DNA of 64,000 nt from Subtercola boreus (lineage in GTDB: Bacteria; Actinomycetota; Actinomycetes; Actinomycetales; Microbacteriaceae), in NCBI RefSeq assembly GCF_003399645.1, contig NZ_NBXD01000014.1, positions 124,001 to 188,000 on the forward strand. The letters run 5' to 3'. A program made the translations under genes and the position numbers. Shown piece by piece: positions 19,602 to 28,678 of this stretch. Positions within the stretch are counted from its first letter, which is position 1. Each line of letters begins with the position of its first letter. The notes below the pieces were generated by a model. It saw nothing but the letters and a program-made list of their open reading frames with translations, made no database searches and was not told where the DNA came from.

Positions 19602-19622
19602 GCGGATGCCTGAGCGGATGCC
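19599..19622 (+). repeat. 12-bp perfect tandem duplication starting at the ftsQ stop codon
   Basis: TGAGCGGATGCC occurs twice in direct succession (19599-19610 and 19611-19622). The first copy contains the ftsQ stop codon. It may be a recent slippage duplication. Confidence 0.9.
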
Positions 19623-19807
19623 ACGGCAGCACGTGGGCAGGCAGATTCGCCACGCAACATACGACACGCGGCACGGCGTTGCAGACGCTCCGTCACATCC
19701 CGCTTAGGTTTATCGAAAGAAATACATACTCAGCATAACATTAACTCTCAACTTGAACTTGAACCCAGCAGGGGCGAGTCGGGCGGGGAGTCGACCGGAG
19801 GCCGGAC
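19623..19807 (+). promoter_or_regulatory. ftsZ upstream region with an AT-rich patch
   Basis: This is the only sizeable gap inside the Mur/Fts block. After GC-rich sequence, the composition changes abruptly at about 19706-19760 to AT-rich DNA with TTTATCG, AATACATACTCAGCATAAC and the direct repeat CTTGAACTTGAAC. A strong GGAGG ribosome binding site follows near 19796. A dedicated ftsZ promoter, which is known in other actinobacteria, is the simplest reading. No box could be fixed with confidence. Confidence 0.5.
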
Positions 19808-21034
19808 GTGACATCAAACCAGAACTACCTCGCCGTGATCAAGGTGGTCGGCATCGGTGGCGGCGGTGTGAATGCCGTCAACCGGATGATCGAACTCGGC
19901 CTGCGCGGAGTCGAATTCATCGCCATCAACACCGACGCCCAGGCGCTGCTGATGAGCGACGCCGATGTGAAGCTCGACGTAGGCCGGGAGCTCACCCGCG
20001 GCCTCGGAGCCGGCGCAGACCCCGAGGTCGGCCGCCGCGCCGCAGAAGACCACGCCGAGGAGATCGAGGAGGCGCTCGCGGGGGCCGACATGGTCTTCGT
20101 CACGGCCGGTGAGGGTGGTGGCACCGGTACAGGTGGCGCCCCCGTCGTCGCCCGCATCGCCAAGTCGATCGGCGCGCTCACCATCGGTGTCGTCACGAAG
20201 CCGTTCGGCTTCGAGGGCAAGCGCCGCATGGCACAGGCCGAAGACGGCGTCGCGACCCTCAAGAACGAGGTCGACACGCTCATCGTCGTGCCGAACGACC
20301 GGCTGCTGGAGATCAGTGACCGCGGCATCAGCATGCTCGAGGCCTTCTCGACCGCCGACCAGGTGCTGCTCGCAGGTGTGCAGGGCATCACCGACCTCAT
20401 CACGACCCCGGGTCTGATCAACCTCGACTTCGCCGACGTCAAGAGCGTCATGCAGGGTGCGGGTTCCGCACTCATGGGCATCGGTTCGGCGAGGGGAGCC
20501 GACCGTGCGATCAAGGCAGCCGAGCTCGCCGTCGCCTCACCGCTGCTCGAGGCGAGCATCGAGGGTGCGCATGGTGTACTGCTGTCCATCCAGGGCGGGT
20601 CGAACCTCGGCATCTTCGAGATCAACGACGCCGCAAAGCTCGTGCAGGACGCGGTGCACCCCGAAGCCAACATCATCTTCGGTGCCGTCATCGACGACAC
20701 CCTCGGCGACGAGGTACGCGTCACCGTCATCGCGGCCGGCTTCGACACCGCAGAGACGATCGCCGAGGCTGCCTCGAAGCGGCCCTTCGGTTCGGTGCCG
20801 AACGACGCCAGCGACCTGTTCTCCGGAGCGGGCGTGGGTAGCAGCGCCGGCTCGAGCGGTTCCAACGGTGCAGGCGCTGCTCCGGCGACCCGCCGCGACC
20901 GCGCCGACGAGCCGCACAGCGCCGCGGCATCGTGGTCGCAGACCCCCGAGCACAGTTTGACGGGCACCGCCCAGCTCGACCCGGCCTCCGATGACGACGA
21001 TTCCGACCTCGACGTTCCCGACTTCCTGAAGTGA
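19808..21034 (+). CDS. ftsZ: Cell division protein FtsZ
   Basis: The tubulin-like GTPase that forms the Z-ring. It has 408 residues from the GTG at 19808, with GGAGG about 8 nt upstream. GTP-binding features are [15 protein letters not shown] (residues 15-29), the tubulin signature [15 protein letters not shown] (about 102-116), and the T7-loop synergy residues in [16 protein letters not shown]. The spacer from about 320 to 395 is Ser/Ala-rich. The C-terminal peptide DLDVPDFLK is the docking site that SepF and other partners bind. The ylmE start overlaps the stop by 4 nt. Confidence 0.98.
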   Translation: MTSNQNYLAVIKVVGIGGGGVNAVNRMIELGLRGVEFIAINTDAQALLMSDADVKLDVGRELTRGLGAGADPEVGRRAAEDHAEEIEEALAGADMVFVTAGEGGGTGTGGAPVVARIAKSIGALTIGVVTKPFGFEGKRRMAQAEDGVATLKNEVDTLIVVPNDRLLEISDRGISMLEAFSTADQVLLAGVQGITDLITTPGLINLDFADVKSVMQGAGSALMGIGSARGADRAIKAAELAVASPLLEASIEGAHGVLLSIQGGSNLGIFEINDAAKLVQDAVHPEANIIFGAVIDDTLGDEVRVTVIAAGFDTAETIAEAASKRPFGSVPNDASDLFSGAGVGSSAGSSGSNGAGAAPATRRDRADEPHSAAASWSQTPEHSLTGTAQLDPASDDDDSDLDVPDFLK

Positions 21035-21741
21035 CCGTCGATCCGAACCCGGGCCCCGATGACCTCGCCGGTCGTCTGGCCCGGGTTCGCGCCGCTGTCG
21101 AGGAGGCCGCCGACGCCGCGGGGCGCCGAGCCGCCGAGCTGACGCTCATCGCGGTGACGAAGTTCCACGGGGCGCCGCTGTTGCGCGATCTCGCCGCCCT
21201 CGGCGTCGCCGACTTCGGCGAGAGTCGTCACCAGGAGGCCCGCGAGAAGGCGGCAGAACTCGCCGACCTCGATTCGACCTGGCACTTCATCGGACAGCTG
21301 CAGAGCAAGAAGGCGCGGCAGGTCGCCGAATACGCATCGGTGATCCATTCTGTAGATCGTGCCTCCCTCGCCGACCTCCTCGCCTCCGACGAACGGCAGT
21401 CGACAGGCGAGAGCATCGGATGTTTCGTGCAGGTGAATCTCACGCCCGATCCCGAGCGCGGGGGAGTGTCACCCGAGGGCGCCGAGGCCCTGGCGGAGCA
21501 CCTCGCTCCGCTCCCCGGGCTCCGCCTGCTGGGCGTCATGGCGGTCGCTCCGAACGAGGGCGACCCCCGGGCAGCGTTCGCGCGGCTCCGGTCGATCTCG
21601 GAGGCCGTTCGAACGAGCTTCCCCCGGGCATCCGCCATCTCGGCAGGGATGTCGAACGATTTCGCCGCCGCCATCGCCGAGGGCGCGACACACCTGCGGA
21701 TCGGTTCTGCAATCACGGGAAACAGACCCGACCGCCGTTAA
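21031..21741 (+). CDS. YggS/YlmE family pyridoxal-phosphate-binding protein
   Basis: A single-domain PLP-binding protein of 236 residues with an alanine-racemase-like barrel. It has no known catalysis and acts in B6 and amino-acid homeostasis. The PLP lysine is in [10 protein letters not shown] (about K49), and the family segments [15 protein letters not shown] and [11 protein letters not shown] follow. [25 protein letters not shown] near the C-terminus binds the phosphate. It starts inside the ftsZ stop (GTGA), so it is co-translated with ftsZ. The laccase-like ylmD/pgeF gene often found between ftsZ and this gene is absent. Confidence 0.93.
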   Translation: MTVDPNPGPDDLAGRLARVRAAVEEAADAAGRRAAELTLIAVTKFHGAPLLRDLAALGVADFGESRHQEAREKAAELADLDSTWHFIGQLQSKKARQVAEYASVIHSVDRASLADLLASDERQSTGESIGCFVQVNLTPDPERGGVSPEGAEALAEHLAPLPGLRLLGVMAVAPNEGDPRAAFARLRSISEAVRTSFPRASAISAGMSNDFAAAIAEGATHLRIGSAITGNRPDRR

Positions 21742-21794
21742 TCTCGAAGCAGGCAACTGCACCCAGGCAACCGCACGTTCAACCGGAGGAAGAA

Positions 21795-22319
21795 ATGGCC
21801 AATCCACTACGCAAGACGATGGTCTACCTCGGTCTTGCCGACGAAGAGCTCGACTACGAAGAGACGCAGGCCGCTCCCACAGCCCATGTCGCCCACCCCC
21901 AGGCGGCACAGCCGGCCGGTGACAGGCCCGTCGCCTACGCCGCTCCGCCCAGCGCACGGGCCGAGTCGAACGCGGGCCGTGCACCCGTCACCCCCCTTCG
22001 TCGAAACACGATTCAAAAGAATGCGGCGCCGCTCGAAATGAATGAAATCCTCACCGTTCACCCGAAGCAGTACAAAGACGCGCAGATCATCGCCGAGAGC
22101 TTCCGCGAGGGCATCCCCGTCATCATCAACCTGTCGCAGATGACCGATGCCGACGCGCGGAGGCTCATCGATTTCGCAGGTGGCCTCTCACAGGGTCTCT
22201 ACGGCAAGATCGAGCGGGTCACCAGCAAGGTCTTCCTGCTCTCGCCGTCGCACGTCTCTGTCTCGGGCGAGGCCCAGACCGACACGCGTACAGAAGCCTC
22301 CTTCTTCGTCCAGTCATAA
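21795..22319 (+). CDS. sepF: Cell division protein SepF
   Basis: A membrane-tethering and bundling partner of FtsZ with 174 residues. The N-terminal amphipathic helix ([18 protein letters not shown]) is the membrane anchor. A disordered linker of about 60 residues follows, and then the SepF core from about 90 to 174 with [20 protein letters not shown] and the glycine-rich [20 protein letters not shown]. The ATG at 21795 has a near-ideal GGAGGAAG ribosome binding site. In actinobacteria SepF is an essential Z-ring anchor because FtsA is missing, and no ftsA is present here. Confidence 0.96.
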   Translation: MANPLRKTMVYLGLADEELDYEETQAAPTAHVAHPQAAQPAGDRPVAYAAPPSARAESNAGRAPVTPLRRNTIQKNAAPLEMNEILTVHPKQYKDAQIIAESFREGIPVIINLSQMTDADARRLIDFAGGLSQGLYGKIERVTSKVFLLSPSHVSVSGEAQTDTRTEASFFVQS

Positions 22320-22326
22320 TTGACGG

Positions 22327-22638
22327 GTGGATTCCCTCGTCGCCATCATCGCAACAGTCGCGTATTTCGCCCTCCTGCTCTACTTCTTCGTCATGTGGGG
22401 TCGGTTCATCCTCGACCTCGTGCGGAGCTTCCAGCGCCAGTGGCGTCCCCAGGGCGCTGTACTGGTGTTCGCAGAGGTGGCGTACACGGTGACCGATCCG
22501 CCGATCAAGTTCTTCAGGCGCCTGATCCCGCCGCTCCGGGTGGGCCCCGTGGCCTTCGATTTCGGGTGGAGCATCGTGATGCTCCTGGTGGTCATCCTGC
22601 TGTCCGTGACCAGTTACGTGCGCCTGATTGCGGCTTGA
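22327..22638 (+). CDS. YggT family membrane protein
   Basis: A small integral membrane protein of 103 residues with two hydrophobic segments (about 3-25 and 78-100). The conserved middle VTDPPIKFFRRLIPPLRVGP is characteristic of YggT. The biochemical role is unknown. Its place between sepF and divIVA is conserved across actinobacteria and firmicutes and points to envelope or septum function. The GTG at 22327 follows sepF by 7 nt. Confidence 0.9.
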   Translation: MDSLVAIIATVAYFALLLYFFVMWGRFILDLVRSFQRQWRPQGAVLVFAEVAYTVTDPPIKFFRRLIPPLRVGPVAFDFGWSIVMLLVVILLSVTSYVRLIAA

Positions 22639-22681
22639 TCGGGTGACGCATGTATCGTAGTTGCAGAAACGTAGAACGTCT

Positions 22682-22714
22682 CCTAGACAGTCACTAGGTT
22701 CCCTAGGCAGTCAC
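22682..22714 (+). repeat. Pair of 13-bp direct repeats 20 bp apart in the divIVA leader
   Basis: CCTAGACAGTCAC (22682-22694) and CCTAGGCAGTCAC (22702-22714) differ at one base and are spaced by exactly two helical turns. CCTAG and CTAGG also form short inverted pairs around each copy. The pair lies 22-54 nt before the divIVA start and is a candidate regulatory site. Confidence 0.6.
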
Positions 22715-22735
22715 AATTCATGAAGGTGGAAGAAC

Positions 22736-23437
22736 ATGCCGTTAACTCCGGAAGAAGTTGTTAACAAGCGCTTTTCGCAAACCCAGTTTCGCGCTGGGTA
22801 CGACCAGGACGAGGTCGACGACTTCCTCGACGAGGTCGTGGTGGAGCTTCGCCGCCTGATCTCTGAGAACGAAGAGCTCCGCAAGGGCATCCTACCGAGT
22901 GCCGCTCCGGCTGCCAGCGATGAGGCTGCGCCCGTGAGTGCCGCCCCTGCAGAGGTCAGCGAAGAGACCGCCGTCGTCGACGTCGTCGAGACCCCGGCTC
23001 CGGCCGAGGTCGCAGAGCCCGTCGTCGCAGAGCCCGTTGCCGCCCCGGCCGCCGTAGCCTCGTCGACCGTGCCCTCGACCACCGTGCCCGACGGCGAAGA
23101 CGCAGCCAGCACCACCAGCCTGCTGCAGCTCGCCCGTCGCCTGCACGACGAGCACGTCAAAGAGGGCTCCGACAAGCGCGCCGCGCTCATCGAGGAGGGC
23201 CAGGCCACGGCCAACCGCCTCGTCGCCGAGGCCGAGGCCAAGCAGCGCACCGAGCTTGCCAAGCTCAACCAGGAGAAGGCCGGCATCGAGAACCGCATCG
23301 ACGAACTGCGTTCGTTCGAGAAGGAGTACCGTCTGAAGCTGCGCGGCTACATCGAGGGCCAGCTGCGCGACCTCGACTCGTCGGGCGAGAGCACCGACAG
23401 CGCTCCCGCTTCGAGCTTCCAGGGCTTTGGAGCCTGA
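22736..23437 (+). CDS. divIVA: Polar growth/division organiser DivIVA (Wag31)
   Basis: A coiled-coil scaffold of 233 residues that marks the cell pole and recruits wall-synthesis machinery. The N-terminal lipid-binding domain (MPLTPEEVVNKRFSQTQFRAGYDQDEVDDFLDE, about 1-60) is classic. An Ala/Glu/Val/Thr-rich linker follows (about 65-125). A long coiled coil then runs to about 215, and the tail is Ser/Ala-rich. A purine-rich ribosome binding site precedes the ATG. PknA/B-type kinases phosphorylate Wag31 in mycobacteria, so the kinase at the left edge is a plausible but unproven regulator. Confidence 0.96.
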   Translation: MPLTPEEVVNKRFSQTQFRAGYDQDEVDDFLDEVVVELRRLISENEELRKGILPSAAPAASDEAAPVSAAPAEVSEETAVVDVVETPAPAEVAEPVVAEPVAAPAAVASSTVPSTTVPDGEDAASTTSLLQLARRLHDEHVKEGSDKRAALIEEGQATANRLVAEAEAKQRTELAKLNQEKAGIENRIDELRSFEKEYRLKLRGYIEGQLRDLDSSGESTDSAPASSFQGFGA

Positions 23438-24071
23438 GCCTCTGGCAACACCACCGGCCGTAGGCCGTTCGAGAACGATCAGTGCTCACGCACTGGTCGT
23501 TCTCGTCGTTGTGGCGGTTGTCGTCCTCGCCATCGACCAGGGTGCGAAGTTCCTCGTCGTCACCACCCTGCCGCTGGGCCAGTACGTTCCGGTTCTGGGC
23601 GATCTGCTGCAGTTCTTCTACGTCACGAATTCGGGCGCGGCCTTCTCCATCGGCAACGCCTACACCTGGATCTTCTCGATCCTGGCGGCCGCTGTCGTCG
23701 TCTTCATCGTCTGGTTCTCCCGGCGCATCCGGTCGCTCGGTTGGGCGACGGTCTTCGGGCTGCTGCTGGGCGGCGTGCTGGGCAACCTCGGCGACCGGTT
23801 GTTCCGGGAGCCCGGGTTCGGCGTCGGCCACGTGGTCGACTTCATCAAGATCCCGCTGCTTCCGGCGATTTTCAACCTGGCCGACACCGCGATCTGCGCG
23901 GCGATGGCGATCTTCCTCATCCTGACGATCCGGGGCATCGGGCTCGACGGCCGGCGTGCCGAGCGACCGGATGCTGCGGGCCCCGTCGATGCCGACCGCG
24001 ACGCCGACACAGCCGAGGCGGCGGTCGACGTGCCCGCTCCCGCCGCCTCGCCCGACGAGAAGCGCGACTGA
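23427..24071 (+). CDS. lspA: Lipoprotein signal peptidase (signal peptidase II)
   Basis: An integral membrane aspartyl protease that cleaves the signal peptide of lipid-modified prolipoproteins. It has 214 residues and four hydrophobic helices. The catalytic aspartates are in GNLGDRLF and FNLADTAI, with the conserved TNSGAAFS loop and the IDQGAKF segment near the N-terminus. The only suitable start is a TTG at 23427, which overlaps divIVA by 11 nt. A charged 45-residue C-terminal extension is not part of the family core. CtaC in this window has a lipobox and would be a substrate. Confidence 0.92.
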   Translation: MEPEPLATPPAVGRSRTISAHALVVLVVVAVVVLAIDQGAKFLVVTTLPLGQYVPVLGDLLQFFYVTNSGAAFSIGNAYTWIFSILAAAVVVFIVWFSRRIRSLGWATVFGLLLGGVLGNLGDRLFREPGFGVGHVVDFIKIPLLPAIFNLADTAICAAMAIFLILTIRGIGLDGRRAERPDAAGPVDADRDADTAEAAVDVPAPAASPDEKRD

Positions 24072-24073
24072 GC

Positions 24074-24994
24074 GTGGACTCGCGCCAACTCCCCGTACCC
24101 GACGGCCTCGACGGCGAACGGGTCGATGCCGGGCTTGCCAAGCTCATGGGCTTCTCACGGAGTTTCGCGGCCGATGTGGTCGAGGCCGGCGGGGTCAGTG
24201 TCGACGGGCGCACGGTCGGAAAGTCCGATCGCCTGCGCCGTGACACATGGCTCGAGGTGATCTGGGCGCCCAAACAGGAGCTGCGCATCGAACCGACGCC
24301 CGTCGAGAACCTCACGATCATCCACGACGACGACGACCTCGTCGTGGTCGACAAGCCCGTCGGCGTTGCGGCCCACCCCTCGGTCGGCTGGACCGGTCCC
24401 ACCGTGCTCGGAGCCCTCGCCGCCGCGGGCTTTCGCATCTCCACGTCGGGAGCCGCCGAGCGGGCGGGTATCGTGCACCGTCTCGACGCGGGGACCAGCG
24501 GACTCATGGTCGTCGCGAAGAGCGAGGAGGCCTACACCTGGCTGAAGCGCCTCTTTCACGACCGGGAGGTCGACAAGATCTACCACGCCGTCGTGCAGGG
24601 TCATCCCGACCCGCTCGCCGGCACGATCGACGCACCGATCGGGCGGCACCCCCGCTCCGACTGGAAGTTCGCGGTGGTCGCGTCGGGCAAGCCGAGCGTC
24701 ACGCACTACGAGACGATCGAAGCGTTCCCCAGCGCGTCGTTGCTCGAGATCCATCTCGAGACCGGACGCACGCATCAGATCCGCGTGCACATGGCGGCCC
24801 AGCGTCATCCGTGTGTCGGCGACGCCATGTACGGCGCCGACCCGACGATCTCGGCTCGGCTGGGGCTCGGCCGGCAGTGGTTGCACGCCCTGAAACTCGG
24901 GTTCGTGCATCCTGCGTCCCGGGAGTACGTGCAGTTCGAGTCGACGTACCCGGCCGACCTGCAGCACGCCCTCGATACACTCCGCAACGACTGA
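24074..24994 (+). CDS. RluA/RluD-family 23S rRNA pseudouridine synthase
   Basis: A 306-residue RNA pseudouridine synthase. An N-terminal S4-like RNA-binding domain (about 15-75, [18 protein letters not shown]) is followed by the catalytic domain with [12 protein letters not shown] and [16 protein letters not shown], whose aspartate is the catalytic residue. The C-terminal [13 protein letters not shown] and [10 protein letters not shown] segments are also conserved. The GTG at 24074 lies 2 nt after lspA, and the lspA-rluD pair is conserved widely. The exact uridine targets are not predictable; RluD-type sites in helix 69 are likely. Confidence 0.93.
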   Translation: MDSRQLPVPDGLDGERVDAGLAKLMGFSRSFAADVVEAGGVSVDGRTVGKSDRLRRDTWLEVIWAPKQELRIEPTPVENLTIIHDDDDLVVVDKPVGVAAHPSVGWTGPTVLGALAAAGFRISTSGAAERAGIVHRLDAGTSGLMVVAKSEEAYTWLKRLFHDREVDKIYHAVVQGHPDPLAGTIDAPIGRHPRSDWKFAVVASGKPSVTHYETIEAFPSASLLEIHLETGRTHQIRVHMAAQRHPCVGDAMYGADPTISARLGLGRQWLHALKLGFVHPASREYVQFESTYPADLQHALDTLRND

Positions 24995-25070
24995 GCGGGC
25001 GCCCAGCGAACCCACCGGCGCGGCTCGCCGACGACACGCGGGAGCCGGCCCGATGTCGGTGGCCGACGGC

Positions 25071-25076
25071 TAAACT
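25071..25076 (+). promoter_or_regulatory. Candidate -10 box of dnaE
   Basis: TAAACT lies 33 nt before the dnaE start codon. The short leader between them carries GGAGAAG as the ribosome binding site. No clear -35 is visible. Confidence 0.4.
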
Positions 25077-25109
25077 GGTCACCTCAACCTCTAGCTCGTC
25101 GGAGAAGAT

Positions 25110-28100
25110 TTGTCACCCGCGTCCGATTCGTTCGTTCACCTCCACGTGCACTCGGAGTACTCGATGCTCGACGGTGCCGCACGGGTGAAACCCCTGATCG
25201 AGGCGGCAGTCGAGCAGGGAATGTCCGCAGTCGCGGTGACCGACCACGGCAACGTCTTCGGGGCCTTCGACTTCTGGAAGACGGCGACCGACGCCGGTAT
25301 CAAGCCCATCATCGGCACCGAGGCCTACATCACGCCCGGCACGCATCGCGGCGACAAGACCCGGGTGAAGTGGGGCGGCCCGAACAGCGGTCGCGACGAT
25401 GTCTCGGGTTCGGGCGCGTACACGCACATGACGCTGCTGAGCGAGAACACCGCCGGTATGCACAACCTGTTCCGGCTGTCGTCGCGGGCGTCGCTCGAGG
25501 GGTACTACTTCAAGCCGAGAATGGATCGCGAGTTGCTCGCCCAGTACTCCAACGGTCTCATCGCGACCACCGGATGCCCGTCGGGCGAGGTGCAGACGCG
25601 CCTCCGTCTCGGGCAGTACGACGAGGCCGTCAAGGCGGCATCCGACTACCGCGACATCTTCGGGGCAGAGAACTACTTCGCCGAGATCATGGACCACGGG
25701 CTCGGCATCGAACGCCAGATCATGGGCGACCTGCTGCGGCTCGCGAAGCAGCTCGACCTGCCCCTGGTCGCAACGAACGACCTGCACTACACGCACGCCC
25801 ACGACGCGACATCGCACGCCGCGCTGCTCTGCGTGCAGTCCGGATCGACGCTCAGCGATCCGAACCGCTTCAAATTCGACGCCGACGAGTTCTACCTCAA
25901 GTCGGCCGGCGAGATGCGACAGATCTTCCGCGATCATCCGGAAGCCTGCGACAACACGCTGCTCATCGCCGAACGCTGCGAGGTGAAGTTCGACACCTCG
26001 GCGAGCTACATGCCGCGTTTCCCGGTGCCGGCGGGCGAGACCGAGGACACCTGGTTCATCCAGGAGGTCGAGAAGGGTCTCGTCGACCGGTACCCGAACG
26101 GCATCCCGTCAGACGTGCGGGCGCGCGCCGACTACGAGGTCGGCGTCATCGTGCAGATGGGGTTCCCGGGCTACTTCCTGGTGGTCGCCGACTTCATCAA
26201 CTGGTCGAAGAACAACGGCATCCGGGTAGGCCCCGGGCGTGGATCCGGTGCCGGCTCGATGGTCGCCTACGCGATGCGCATCACCGATCTCGACCCGATC
26301 CGGCACGGCCTGATCTTCGAGCGGTTCCTGAACCCGGATCGCGTCTCGATGCCCGACTTCGACGTCGACTTCGACGACCGGCGCCGCGGTGAGGTCATCC
26401 GCTACGTGACCGAGAAGTACGGCGACGAGCGGGTCGCCCAGATCGTCACCTACGGCACCATCAAGGCGAAGCAGGCGCTGAAGGACTCCTCGCGCGTGCT
26501 CGGCTTCCCGTTCGGCATGGGAGAGAAGCTCACCAAGGCCATGCCGCCGCCCATCATGGGCAAGGACATCCCGCTCTCGGGCATCTTCGACACCGCGCAT
26601 CCACGGTTCAAGGAGGCGTCGGATGTGCGCGCGGTCATCGAGGCCGACCCCGAGGCGCGCACCGTCTTCGAGACGGCCGTCGGCATCGAGAACCTGAAGC
26701 GCCAGTGGGGTGTGCACGCGGCCGGCGTGATCATGTCGAGCGACCCGCTGATCGACATCATCCCGATCATGAAGCGCGAGCAGGACGGCCAGATCGTCAC
26801 GCAGTTCGACTACCCGGCCTGCGAATCGCTCGGGCTGATCAAGATGGACTTCCTGGGGCTCCGCAACCTCACGATCATCGACGATGCGCTCGACAACATT
26901 GAGTCGAACCGGGGGTTCCGGCCTGTGCTGGAGGAGCTCGAGCTCGACGATGTGCCGGCCTACGAGCTGCTTGCCCGGGGTGACACGCTGGGCGTGTTCC
27001 AGCTCGACGGCGGGCCCATGCGCGGGCTGCTGCGACTGATGAAGCCCGACAACTTCGAAGACATCTCGGCCATCCTGGCGCTCTACCGGCCGGGCCCGAT
27101 GGGCGCCGACTCGCACACGAACTACGCGCTCCGGAAGAACGGGCTGCAGCAGGTCACGCCGATCCACCCGGAGCTCGAGGAGCCCCTGCGCGAGGTGCTC
27201 GGGCAGACCTACGGCCTGATCGTGTACCAGGAGCAGGTGATGTCGATCGCTCAGAAGCTCGGCGGGTTCACGCTCGCCCAGGCCGACCTGCTGCGGCGCG
27301 CGATGGGCAAGAAGAAGAAGAGCGAGCTCGACAAGCAGTACGAGGGTTTCTCGGCTGGAATGAACGCGAACGGCTACTCGAACGCGGCCGTCAAGACTCT
27401 GTGGGACATCCTGCTGCCCTTCTCCGACTACGCCTTCAACAAGGCGCACTCGGCGGCCTACGGCGTCATCTCCTACTGGACGGCGTACCTCAAGGCGCAC
27501 TACCCGGCGGAGTACATGGCGGCGCTGCTCACGTCGGTCGGCGACTCGAAAGACAAGTCGGCGATCTACCTCAATGAGTGCCGGCGCATGAACATCACCG
27601 TATTGCCGCCCGACGTCAACGAGTCGATCGGGTTCTTCGCGGCCGTGGGCGAAGACATCCGGTTCGGCATGGGCGCGGTGCGGAACGTCGGTTTTGCGGT
27701 CGTCGACCACATCATCGAGGCCCGCAAGACCAAGGGTGCCTTCACGTCGTTCCACGACTTCCTGCAGAAGATCCCGCTGGCGGCGACGAACAAGCGCACC
27801 ATCGAATCGCTCATCAAGGCGGGCGCCTTCGATTCGCTGGGCGATACGCGGCGGGCGCTGGTAGAGATCCACGAGGGGGCCGTCGAGGCGGCGGTCAGCG
27901 AGAAGCGGGCCGAAGCGAACGGGCAGGTCGGCTTCGACTTCGATTCCCTCTGGGACCTCCCTCAGGACAACCGGCAGGTACCCGAGCGCCCGGAATGGTC
28001 CAAGCGCGACAAGCTCGCGTTCGAGCGCGACATGCTCGGGCTGTATGTGTCCGATCATCCACTCGCCGGGCTCGAGATCCCGCTGGCCAAACACGCCTCG

Positions 28101-28634
28101 ACGACCATCGCCGACATGCTGACGTCGGAGCACACCGCCGACGGCGACACCGTGGTGGTCGCCGGTCTCATCACGAACGTGCAACACCGCGTCGCCCGCA
28201 ACTCGGGCAACCAGTACGGCTCGATCGTGGTGGAGGACTTCGGCGGCGAGGTCACGGCGATGTTCATGGGCAAGGCGTACCAGGAGTTCGCTCCAGCCCT
28301 CACGAACGACTCGATCGTGGTGCTGCGCGGCCGCGTGTCGATTCGCGACGACGGCATGAACCTGCACGCGTTCAGCCTGTTCAGCCCCGATCTGGGCAAC
28401 GCCGACGGGGGAGGGGGCCCGATCGAGATCTCGATGGCCGACGCCCGCGCGACGACCGAGACGGTGCAGGCGCTGAACGACGTGCTGATCCGGCACGCCG
28501 GCGACAACGAGGTGCGGCTGAAGCTGCTGAAGGGCGGCACGGCACGCGTCTTCGAGATCCCGTTCCGGGTGCGGGTCACGGCCGACCTCTACGGCGAACT
28601 GAAGTCCCTCCTCGGCCCCGCCTGCCTGCTCTGA
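25110..28634 (+). CDS. dnaE: DNA polymerase III alpha subunit (DnaE1)
   Basis: The replicative C-family DNA polymerase, 1174 residues, normal length. The N-terminal PHP domain opens with FVHLHVHSEYSMLDG and AVTDHGNVFGAFDF, whose histidines and aspartates bind metal and give proofreading in actinobacteria. The palm contains GRGSGAGSMVAYAM and the catalytic aspartates in PDFDVDFDDRRRG. Further on are ALYRPGPMG, YQEQVM, and AFNKAHSAAYGVISYWTAYLK in the fingers, and a C-terminal OB domain (VVVAGLITNVQHRVAR). Translation starts at TTG 25110 with GGAGAAG upstream. It is probably monocistronic, separated from rluD by 115 nt. Confidence 0.97.
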   Translation: MSPASDSFVHLHVHSEYSMLDGAARVKPLIEAAVEQGMSAVAVTDHGNVFGAFDFWKTATDAGIKPIIGTEAYITPGTHRGDKTRVKWGGPNSGRDDVSGSGAYTHMTLLSENTAGMHNLFRLSSRASLEGYYFKPRMDRELLAQYSNGLIATTGCPSGEVQTRLRLGQYDEAVKAASDYRDIFGAENYFAEIMDHGLGIERQIMGDLLRLAKQLDLPLVATNDLHYTHAHDATSHAALLCVQSGSTLSDPNRFKFDADEFYLKSAGEMRQIFRDHPEACDNTLLIAERCEVKFDTSASYMPRFPVPAGETEDTWFIQEVEKGLVDRYPNGIPSDVRARADYEVGVIVQMGFPGYFLVVADFINWSKNNGIRVGPGRGSGAGSMVAYAMRITDLDPIRHGLIFERFLNPDRVSMPDFDVDFDDRRRGEVIRYVTEKYGDERVAQIVTYGTIKAKQALKDSSRVLGFPFGMGEKLTKAMPPPIMGKDIPLSGIFDTAHPRFKEASDVRAVIEADPEARTVFETAVGIENLKRQWGVHAAGVIMSSDPLIDIIPIMKREQDGQIVTQFDYPACESLGLIKMDFLGLRNLTIIDDALDNIESNRGFRPVLEELELDDVPAYELLARGDTLGVFQLDGGPMRGLLRLMKPDNFEDISAILALYRPGPMGADSHTNYALRKNGLQQVTPIHPELEEPLREVLGQTYGLIVYQEQVMSIAQKLGGFTLAQADLLRRAMGKKKKSELDKQYEGFSAGMNANGYSNAAVKTLWDILLPFSDYAFNKAHSAAYGVISYWTAYLKAHYPAEYMAALLTSVGDSKDKSAIYLNECRRMNITVLPPDVNESIGFFAAVGEDIRFGMGAVRNVGFAVVDHIIEARKTKGAFTSFHDFLQKIPLAATNKRTIESLIKAGAFDSLGDTRRALVEIHEGAVEAAVSEKRAEANGQVGFDFDSLWDLPQDNRQVPERPEWSKRDKLAFERDMLGLYVSDHPLAGLEIPLAKHASTTIADMLTSEHTADGDTVVVAGLITNVQHRVARNSGNQYGSIVVEDFGGEVTAMFMGKAYQEFAPALTNDSIVVLRGRVSIRDDGMNLHAFSLFSPDLGNADGGGGPIEISMADARATTETVQALNDVLIRHAGDNEVRLKLLKGGTARVFEIPFRVRVTADLYGELKSLLGPACLL

Positions 28635-28663
28635 CCAGCGCCCCGCACCCCCGGTCGGGCCGG

Positions 28664-28669
28664 TAGAAT
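28664..28669 (+). promoter_or_regulatory. -10 box of hisD, near-leaderless arrangement
   Basis: TAGAAT is followed by 9 nt and then the hisD ATG at 28679. The transcript would have at most a few leader bases. The intervening CGGGGGG could not act as a normal ribosome binding site if transcription starts within it. Confidence 0.5.
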
Positions 28670-28678
28670 CGGGGGGCC

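Noticed and set aside
26109-28496. A 795-codon minus-strand open frame inside dnaE
   Set aside because: It mirrors codon positions of dnaE and has no recognisable protein features.
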